From positions 262,541 to 326,540 of the forward strand of contig CALYLW010000567.1 in assembly GCA_944989445.1 (NCBI GenBank): a stretch of DNA of 64,000 nt, given 5' to 3'. A program made the position numbers and the translations under genes. Position 1 is the first letter of the stretch. Each line of letters starts with the position of its first letter. Shown in pieces: positions 25,201 through 35,398 of the stretch. The notes below the pieces were generated by a model. It searched no databases. It was not told the origin of the DNA and was given only the letters and a program-made list of their open reading frames with translations. The DNA comes from Ampullaceana balthica. Lineage: Eukaryota > Mollusca > Gastropoda > Lymnaeidae.

Positions 25201-28200
25201 ACGAAATAATAGAAAAAAAACACTTAGCTGCGGTGAAATCCAAGTAGTCCAGTAAAGATAAAGCAAGGAGAGAAAAGTAAGAGCTTAAATAGGAAAGGAA
25301 AGGGTGGGTGTGGCCAATCAATCAGCTTGTCAGTGCGAACACAACGTTGATCCCATGTGGTGTAAGAGTCCCATATTCATGGATTAGTCTATTCTCCAGA
25401 CTGACCCGGCCGGGTGTGTTTGTACAAGAAACCAAGGCGGTGACAGACATGTCATCGACGCCCATGAGGTCCCGTCCATTGAAGTGTCGGGAGACAGGAC
25501 ACTGTTTGTCTTGTTTAATGGCCCGTACATGTTCCGCGATACGGCAAGAGAGTAACCTCCCCGTTTCACCAATGTACTTCAAAGGACAGCGCTTACACAC
25601 AATGGTGTAGACCACATTGCGGCTAGTACAAAGATAGCCATTCCTAATCTTGAATGTTCCCTTAGGGAAGACAATCTGGTCCGTCTGGGTAACAAAGGGA
25701 CATGTCTTGCAGCGATTACGACCACATGGCTTAGTGCCCAGATGGGAGGACGGAATAAGCAGACGGCTACGAACCAATAGGTCTCGCAGATTTTTGTCCC
25801 TCCTGAATACAATGAGGGGTGGGGTGGAAAATATGTTGTTTGTCTCAGGGTCCGCGAGGAGGATGGTGCGATTTTTCACAAATATTTCCTTTTGGTTCGT
25901 AGCCGTCTGCTTATTCCGTCCTCCCATCTGGGCACTAAGCCATGTGGTCGTAATCGCTGCAAGACATGTCCCTTTGTTACCCAGACGGACCAGATTGTCT
26001 TCCCTAAGGGAACATTCAAGATTAGGAATGGCTATCTCTGTACTAGCCGCAATGTGGTCTACACCATTGTGTGTAAGCGCTGTCCTTTGAAGTACATTGG
26101 TGAAACGGGGAGGTTACTCTCTTGCCGTATCGCGGAACATGTACGGGCCATTAAACAAGACAAACAGTGTCCTGTCTCCCGACACTTCAATGGACGGGAC
26201 CACATGGGCGTCGATGACATGTCTGTCACCGCCTTGGTTTCTTGTACAAACACACCCGGCCGGGTCAGTCTGGAGAATAGACTAATCCATGAATATGGGA
26301 CTCTTACACCACATGGGATCAACGTTGTGTTCGCACTGACAAGCTGATTGATTGGCCACACCCACCCTTTCCTTTCCTATTTAAGCTCTTACTTTTCTCT
26401 CCTTGCTTTATCTTTACTGGACTACTTGGATTTCACCGCAGCTAAGTGTTTTTTTTCTATTATTTCGTTTTATTCGTTTCATTTGTGTACTATTTGTCCG
26501 TTGAAGAAGGCTCTTTGCCGAAACGTTCGATGTTGTGTTACGCGTCCTGTCAGGCCTACTAATACCCTGTTTTTATTTTTATGCATTTACCTTTTTAAAA
26601 GCCTGATTGCAGTCTCACCCCCATTACTTTAACGCAAACAGACAAGTGTATTGACATTATTTGGTACACGTGATGAGCGGGTCTTATTGACAATGTAACC
26701 AGCTGAGCTGAACAATTGTTCACACAGCTTTAGATTGTCTCAAAATAATGGGGGTGAGACTGTGTACTATTTGTTCGTTGAGGAAGGCTCTTTGCCGAAA
26801 CGTTCGCTGTTGTGTTACGTCCTGTCAGGCTAACTAATACCCTATTTATATGTTTTAGATTGTCTCAGCTGGTTTCCGATACTGTAGTGGATGTTTGGTT
26901 TCCAGGGGATATGTAAGCGAAGTGTTAGAATCATGGTAGCAATGTTCCCTTTAAGTAGCGCTGCTGCGCAGATATTTGACCGACGCCACGCAGGAGTTTA
27001 GAATCACCACGCAGCAAAGTTTGTGAAATATTGCACAAAAAATGGATGTTGTGCAACTTTGTACATTAGTTGTTTTTTTAAAATTTGCACACGGACCAAC
27101 GAAACTTAGACTTAGAGGGAACATTGCATGGTAGGCAAACGATTTCTCTCAATAGACACAATAACCTTTATCAACATTTTGAATATTCTTGTCAGTCAAT
27201 AGTTTAAAACCAAAATGTTCGTGTAATCGTCCGGAAATTATATTATATTTATCGGCCGAAATATTTAACTTTGTGAGTTCCAGTACAATTATAAGTGGTG
27301 GGGCGATTAAATTTTTTAACGATTAATCGAGAAATTAATCGTTAATTTCCGCAGCCCTATTGTAAACATCTCCATACATTTGCTCTAGAATACTGTATGT
27401 GTATGCCAGCAGGGGGACAAACTCATGTTACTTCATGAGCACGTGGACATCATCTTCAACACAGAAAATTTGATTCTTTTTTTCTTCTCCAGCATTTCAA
27501 ACGTGACATTTTTACAAGGGCAACAAACGACCTTCACCCTGTCTCATAATAGTCACACATTTAATGACTATTGACAACTATTGGTTTTGTTTTGTTTAGT
27601 CATAAATGTAATATTTCTAGATGACATAACATGGTGGCGCCCCCTCTCCGCCCGAAGTTGCTCGCTCAGCTGCCTGATAACTCACCAAAAGATTGATTTA
27701 GTCAAAACCATGTTGGCTGTCAAATAGGTCAAGGCTGTTTGCCATAGAATTTTTGTTAATCCATAAAACTGGCAGGAAAACATACAGACGCGAACCACGA
27801 CGACAATCGGGTGGTTCTCAAATTACGTTGGCAGAGATCATACCCCACCCCTCTTCTTTCAAACTCAACCTGATTCTCAAAGCTTGCGTTACGTCATCCA
27901 GGTCCAGTGGAAAACAGAAAAAAACATTCACCTACATCACCGTGTCTCCCCAACAAATAAATAAAATTTTAAAGTGCCAAAAAGTCAAAGTGATCGTATA
28001 CGCAGAGGTGTCACTAGAGCAAGCGCCACCCAGTGCGGTAGTTCATCTAGGGTTGGTGCCACACAGTGCGGTAGTTCATCTAGGGTTGGTGCCACCCAGA
28101 GCGGTAGTTCATCTAGGGTTGGTGCCACCCAGTGCGGTAGTTCATCTAGGTTTGGTGCCACCCAGGGCGGTAGTTCATCGAGGGTTGGTGCCACCCAGTG

Positions 28201-31200
28201 CGGTAGTTCATCTAGGGTTGGTGCCACCCAGTGCGGTAGTTCATCTAGGGTTGGTGCAACCCAGTGCGGTAGTTCATCTAGGGTTTGTGCCACCCAGTGC
28301 GGTAGTTCATCTAGGGTTGGTGCCACCCAGTGCGGTAGTTCATCTAGGGTTGGTGCCACCCAGTGCGGTAGCTCGTCTAGGGTTGGTGCCACCCAGTGCG
28401 GTAGTTCATCTAGGGTTGGTGCCACCCAGTGCGGTAGCTCGTCTAGGGTTGGTGCCACCCAGTGCGGTAGCTCGTCTAGGGTTGGTGCCACCCAGTGCGG
28501 TAGTTCATCTAGGGTTGGTGCCACCCAGTGCGGTAGTTCATCTAGGGTTGGTGCCACCCAGTGCGGTAGTTCATCTAGGTTTGGTGCCACCCAGGGCGGT
28601 AGTTCATCGAGGGTTGGTGCCACCCAGTGCGGTAGTTCATCTAGGGTTGGTGCCACCCAGTGCGGTAGTTCATCTAGGGTTGGTGCCACCCAGTGCGGTA
28701 GTTCATCTAGGGTTTGTGCCACCCAGTGCGGTAGTTCATCTAGGGTTGGTGCCACCCAGTGCGGTAGCTCGTCTAGGGTTGGTGCCACCCAGTGCGGTAG
28801 TTCATCTAGGGTTGGTGCCACCCAGTGCGGTAGCTCGTCTAGGGTTGGTGCCACCCAGTGCGGTAGTTCATCTAGGGTTGGTGTCACCCAGTGCGGTAGC
28901 TCGTCTAGGGTTGGTGCCACCCAGTGCGGTAGTTCATCTAGGGTTGGTGCCACCCAGTGCGGTAGTTCATCTAGGGTTGTGCCACCCAGTGCGGTAGTTC
29001 ATCTAGGGTTGGTGCCACCCAGTGCGGTAGTTCATCTAGGGTTGGTGCCACCCAGTGCGGCAGCTCATGGTGTCACCCTCTCACAGCTTACCCCATAGAC
29101 TTTCTTAGAGTCTGCCAGTGCCAAATAACGGGAACATACAGAATATTACCCTTTGGTGTCACCCGGTGTGGTCCGCAAAACCGGCACGCCCTTAGTGACG
29201 CCTCTGGTGATACGCCTTCAGCCTTATAGGAAGGAACTACCGGTACATTAAAAAAAACAAGCGATCAGTCTTACCTTGCAGCCCTCGCAGGAATGCACCC
29301 CGTAGTGGAAACCCGACGCCCTGTCTCCACAGATCCTACACAAGACTTCCAGCTCTGTGGTATATTGGGGTTTGTACTGCTGAGGATAGACAGATAGACA
29401 GGTTCTCACATTCTGTGGTATATTGGGGTTTGTACTGCTGAGGATAGACAGATAGACAGGTTCTCACATTCTGTGGTATATTGGGGTTTGTACTGCTGAG
29501 GATAGACAGATAGACAGGTTCTCACATTCTGTGTTGTACTGGGGTTTGTACTGCTGAGGATAAACAGATAGACAGGTTCTCACATTCTGTGGTATATAGG
29601 GGTTTGTACTGCTGAGGATAGACAGATAGACAGGTTCTCACATTCTGTGGTATATTGGGGTTTGTACTGCTGAGGATAGACATATAGACAGGTTCTCACA
29701 TTCTGTGGGCATTGGGAGGGGGATAGACAGACAGACATGTTCTCACATTTTGTGGGCATTAGGGGGGCAGGGGATAGACAGACAGACATGTTCTCACATT
29801 TTGTGGGCATTAGGGGGGCAGGGGATAGACAGACAGACATGTTCTCACATTTTGTGGGCATTAGGGGGGGGGCGGGGCAGTGGAAACATCGTCAAACACT
29901 GTTATGCAATGATCAAATGGTGATGTTAAGGGGGGGGGTGGTAGAGTAACAATGGCAGGTGATGATGATTGTTATACGATGTAGTTTATAAAAGATAGCT
30001 ATACTAACACCATAATACATATAACTATACTAACACCATAATACATATATTTTTCTATACGTCACGGTGTGGTCAGTCGTAAATTTGGCGATGTCCTTCG
30101 ATGGTCCATGGATACGCCCCTGACCAAAAGACCCAATGGGATCGAATCCCTGGCCTACACAACTTATGACACTCCAATGAGCTATAGACCCGTGATGACC
30201 ACTAATGGTCACTACTACAGTCATGGAGTCAATGACCACTACTACATACATGAAGTCAATGACCACTACTACATACATGGAGTCAATGACCACTACTACA
30301 GACGCGGAGCGCGCGTAATGATTTCAAGTACAACCGCCTCTAACAGTGGGATCAATGCAGCAGACGGGTGCGTCGATAGGTCAAGGTCACAGTGGGTATC
30401 GATCCCCAACGGCACCAGGGGCCGACAACCCCAGGAGGCGTGCACGCACTGAGACTATCGGGAGCACGGTACTGTCGTACCAGGGCCCGCTTCTCTCCGC
30501 GCACGTCTACGACTTCCCAACTATTGCGTAAGGTCAGCGGTCCCCTTCTTGGTGAGGCCAGTGGTCTCTATCATGATGAGGTCAGTGGTCCCCGTCATGG
30601 TGATGTCAATTGTCCTCGTCATGGTGAGGTCAGTGGTCCCCGTCATGGTGAGGTCAATGGTCCTCGTCATGGTGAGGTCAGTGGTCCCCGTCATGGTGAT
30701 GTCAATTGTCCCCGTCATGGTGAGGTCAGTGATCCCCGTCATGGTGAGGTCAATGGTCCCCGTCATGGTGAGGTCAGTGGTCGCCGTCATGGTGAGGTCA
30801 ATAGTCCCTGGCATGGTGATATCAATGGTCCCCGTCATGGTGAAGTCAATGGTCCCCGTCATGGTGATGTCAGTCGTCCCTGTCATTGCAAGGTCAATAG
30901 TCACTCTGTTTTACAACGATGTGCCGCATATTTAAGCTTGTAAAATAGTTGGCGGCATTTTTCTCGTTTCCATTTTTTAAAATAATTTGATATCGTCTCA
31001 AAGTTCGGTATTTTATGATAAGTAAGAGGAACTTTTAATTTTACTCTCCCGCCCCCCCCCTTACTCACGATCTATAAATTGAATCTCCATCGATCATTGT
31101 TACATTGTACCAGGATCTTTGAGCAACGCCACTGGTAGACTCCATTGTTGTACGGTATACCGCCCTGGTCGTACATTGACTCCATTGTTGTACGGTGTAC

Positions 31201-34200
31201 CGACCTGGTCGTACATTGACTCCATTATTGTACGGTGTACCGACCTGGTCGTCCATTGACTCCATTGTTGTACGGTGTACCGACCTGGTCGTACATTGAC
31301 TCCATTGTTGTACGGTGTACCGACCTGGTCGTACATTGACTCCATTGTTGTACGATGTACCGACCTGGTCGTACATTGACTCCATTGTTGTACGATGTAC
31401 CGAGCTGGTCGCACATTGAACCGTATCAAATGACCTTACGGAATTACTGACACGGGTGTCCAAAGGCCGGCCCGCGAACAACCTGTGGACCAAACGTCTT
31501 ATCTTATCTTATCTGTTTCAGACGCTCCTTCTATACAGAAGATTATTGCGTCCTACGCTTATCTATGGTTTGTGTTTAGTCCTGCATTCTTATTAGAGTT
31601 TTAAATGTTGATAAAGTGTTGGCTTTCCTGGTTTCTTCAGGCAACCCATTCCACGCCCGAATTCCGGACGGGAAGAACGAAAATTTGTATGAGTTTGTTC
31701 TTGCATACGGAATAAGAAAGGTGTTTTTATCCTTATGTCTATCTGAGGGTTGTATTAAGTTATCTTTGTGTTGTATTTCTAAATTAGAGTTAATTGCTTT
31801 ATGTATGATTACTACTTTGCTCTTGGTTCTTCTATCCTCTAGTGTTTCAAGGTTTAATGATTTAACTAATGGTGTTATTCTAGTCAGTTTTGAATATTCT
31901 CCAGTAATGAATCTGGCAGCTCTTTTTTTTTGGATTTGTTCTAGTTTATCAATGTTTTCTTTGGTGGATGGGTCCCATACAGAAGATGCATATTCTAGTA
32001 CAGGTCTCACCAAAGTGAGGTAGCATTTTAGTTTTATATCTCTATTACATTTGTAAAGGTTTCTTTTTATAAAGCCTAAGGTTTTGTTTGATTTTTTAAT
32101 AACTTCATTGACATGGGGATTCCATGATAATTTCTCATTTATTATGACTCCTAAGTATTTTGCATCTTTAGTTTGGGTTAGTTCCTTTCCATGAAGGAAA
32201 TATTTTGAGCATCAACAAACTGTGGACCAAATGTCAGCAACCTATTAGGGTATTGACCAAGTGTCAACAAACTGTTGGGGTATGGACCAAGTGTCAACAA
32301 ACTGTTGGGGTATGGACCAAGTGTCAACAACCTGTTGGGTATGGACCAAGTGTCAACAACCTGTTGGGGTATGGACCTGTCAACAAACTGTTGGGGTATG
32401 GACCAAGTGTCAACAAACTGTTGGGGTATGGACCAAGTGTCAACAAACTGTTGGGGTATGGACCAAGTGTCAACAAACTGTTGGGGTACAGACCAAGTGT
32501 TGCCCCCTGACTCACCTTGCCGCTGTCTGATGACCCACTGGGACTCCGGGAGCTGTACTCATGCTGTGAGGACGGGGAGTCAGGCTGTCCCTGGAGCAGC
32601 TGCTGTTTCTTTTGCTGTTCGTGCGTGGTGAACTCGTGAAAGCGGACACCGCCAATGTCTGATGAGTCGGCCTGGGGAGTCAATAAAATGAGGTTGAGGA
32701 GTCAATAAAATGAGGGGGAGGAGTCAATAAAATGAGGGGGAGGAGTCAATAAAATGAGGGGGAGGAGTCAATAAAATGAGGGAGAGGAGTCAATAAAATG
32801 AGGGGGAGGAGTCAATAAAATGAGGGGAGGAGTCAATAAATTGAGGGGGAGGAGTCAATAAAATGAGGGGGGAGGAGTCAATAAAATGAAGGGTGGAGTC
32901 AATAAAATGAGGGGAGGAGTCAATAAAATGAGGGTGGGGAGTCAATAAAAAGAGGGGAGGAGTCAATAAAAATAAGCGTGGGGATAAACCTCTCTAATTC
33001 CTCGACTACACCCTTTCCATACCTCCACTATATCCTATACCAGTGATGGTGAACCTATGCCACGCGTGCACGCAGAGCCTCATCAGCTGCACGCAACGAA
33101 AATATTACTTCCTTAATCAAACTACTTTGCTGGCACTTTGTGTTGGCATTTTGTTATATATAAGTAGCTTTTAATTGAATTTCGGGCCCGCGGCACGCAG
33201 AAAGGTTCGCCATCACTGTCCTATACATACCCTCCCCTGAACCCAATTACATTGACGTCACTCACTTGTAAAACCTCCAGGCACATCGCTGAAGGAGCGT
33301 CCACCGGAAATACGTAAAACTCGTCCGACACGGAATTATTACTGAAGATGTCGGCTGGAAGAGAAGAAACAAAGTAATGGTCAGAGCAAATGTGAGATGG
33401 GGAGACAAAGTAATGGTCAGAGGAGATGTGGGGTGGTGAGACAAAGTAATGGTCAGAGGAGATGTGGGGTGGTGAGACAAAGTAATGGTCAGAGGAGATG
33501 TGGGGTGGTGAGACAAAGTAATGGTCAGAGGAGATGTGGGGTGGTGAGACAAAGTAATGGTCAGAGGAGATGTGGGGTGGTGAGACAAAGTAATGGTCAG
33601 AGGAGATGTGGGGTGGTGAGACAAAGTAATGGTCAGAGGAGATGTGGGGTGGTGAGACAAAGTAATGGTCAGAGGAGATGTGGGGTGGTGAGACAAAGTA
33701 ATGGTCAGAGGAGATGTGGGGTGGTGAGACAAAGTAATGGTCAGAGGAGATGTGAGATGGGGAGAGAGGAGTTATACAACTACAGTGGTACTTAGAGTAC
33801 AAATACAGTGTTTCTCAGTGTACAACTACAGCGGTTCTCAATGTACATTTACAACGGTTCTCAGAGTAAAACTACAGTGATTCTCAATAGTAAACAACAG
33901 TGGTTATTTGTGTTCAACTACATTGGTTTTCAAAAATCTGCCGGTGTAAAAAAAACAATATACACACACACACAACAATACACACACACACACAACAATA
34001 CACACACACACAACAATACACACACACACAACAATACACAGTCACGTCTAAGAAAGGGACAACAAACCATTACTGTTACTGTTTTAAAAAGATACATTAA
34101 AACAAAAAAAAACGAAACAAAATCAACACGGTTGATATCCGTAGAAGGACAGATGTCATCTGGACGGTAAGATGTCATCTGGACGGTAAGATGTCATCTA

Positions 34201-35316
34201 GACGGTAAGATGTCATGTAAACGGTAAGATGTCATCGGGACGGTAAGATGTCATCTGGATGGTAAGATGTCATCTGGACGGTAAGATGACAACAGAAAGA
34301 GTTACCCAACTCCAGAATCAGCTAATAACGTCAAAACCAATCGCTTCTTGTGAATTCAAATACAGTCGCATCAAATGACGCTAAATACAGTGGCAGTGGC
34401 GGCTAATGACGTTTCACTCAGTCGACTAATAACGTCAAACATGTCTGCTATTTTAAGTGATGATTAATTATTTTTTCGTGCGATGCTTAAGATCTACAGC
34501 TCTTCCGTTTGTTCCCAGTGGACAGTTCAGGTGACCCGACACGTCACTGGGTCCAGTGAGTCGTGCCATTGGGTCACAACTGAGTGCCAGACTAAGGGCA
34601 CTGACTAGTAGACCAATGAAATTAACTGCATTATCATTAACCTAAAGTAGGGGTCTCCAAACTACGGCCCGCGGGCCAGATGGGGCCCGCGAGACCCTCT
34701 CATCCGGCCCCTGGAGACCTTTTAACCTCCAAAAAAAAAGATACTACATTTACCTGTAGTTTACTACAAAACTGTGTTTAGTCGGCCCGCAAACTGATGT
34801 TTGACAGTTAATGCGACCCTCTGGCAGAAAAATTTGGAGACCCCTGACCTAAAGTATCAATTCCTCTTCTCTCCCCTGGTAATCTTTGTTCGCGTTTAAA
34901 TACCTGAATGTCAGCCGTTTGAGATGCCATCAGCTGTTCAACGAGAGTCATCAGGCATGAAACGTAATGGCTCCATTAAGGACCTCTTTAATCATCAAAA
35001 CGTCGAGATGTCTATACACAACAATCAGTGCGTAAACAACGTTGATTCTATTTTTAGACAGCACATGTGGTCGCAGTTTGATGAGATTCTTTTTTGAGAG
35101 TGGAAAAATTGGGGAGGGAGGTGGGGGAACGTCTGGGAATATATCTGTCCCGACACTCTGTTAGTTCATTCAGAGAAAAAAAGTAACTTCAAAGTTTCCC
35201 AAAGTGCACTGGAAGAACGCAGTTACATAGACGCCAGTCCACACGCCTTGCAATTTCGCCTGTTAACGACCTTGGCAGAGGGCCAAAAAATGTTATATTT
35301 TATCGTTTGGTGTGGT

Positions 35317-35398
<82 letters not shown>

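Larger units (their letters stand above)
25084..26626. mobile_element. Penelope-like element fragments in inverted (head-to-head) arrangement
   Basis: Two nearly identical GIY-YIG-bearing segments point away from each other around about 25,890. The outer ends (AGTAGGCCTGACAGGACG and complement) and the flanks, both containing AACGCAAACAGA, suggest one insertion event with a short target duplication. No reverse transcriptase domain is present. Confidence 0.82.
24883..27359. mobile_element. hAT-like element, 2.5 kb, with nested Penelope-like insert
   Basis: Ends TAGGGCTGTTGACGACTAAT and CGTTAATTTCCGCAGCCCTA, with an 8-bp target duplication TTGTAAAC on both sides (24875-24882, 27360-27367). The interior carries two Penelope-derived insertions and no recognisable transposase, so it is non-autonomous. 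Lies in PPAR intron 4. Confidence 0.85.

Noticed and set aside
27753..28997. 414-codon open frame through the 33-bp array
   Set aside because: The 33-bp unit is divisible by three and lacks stops on several frames and both strands. It lies inside a PPAR intron.
29275..29352. Shorter version of PPAR exon 4 starting at CACAGAG|CTG
   Set aside because: The CAGCAG acceptor 27 nt upstream has a proper pyrimidine tract, keeps frame (QYKPQYTTE) and explains the repeat unit.
24087..29379. Rev-erb/E75-type receptor as identity of the zinc fingers
   Set aside because: The second finger ([14 protein letters not shown]), the VRFGRMPK extension and the helix 10-12 region fit PPAR better.
34897..34929. 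ATG plus eight codons ending in CAG before GTATTT on minus, as a possible PPAR first exon
   Set aside because: It ends in phase 0, but exon 2 needs phase 1. The 37.0-kb exon has the right phase and a stronger donor.
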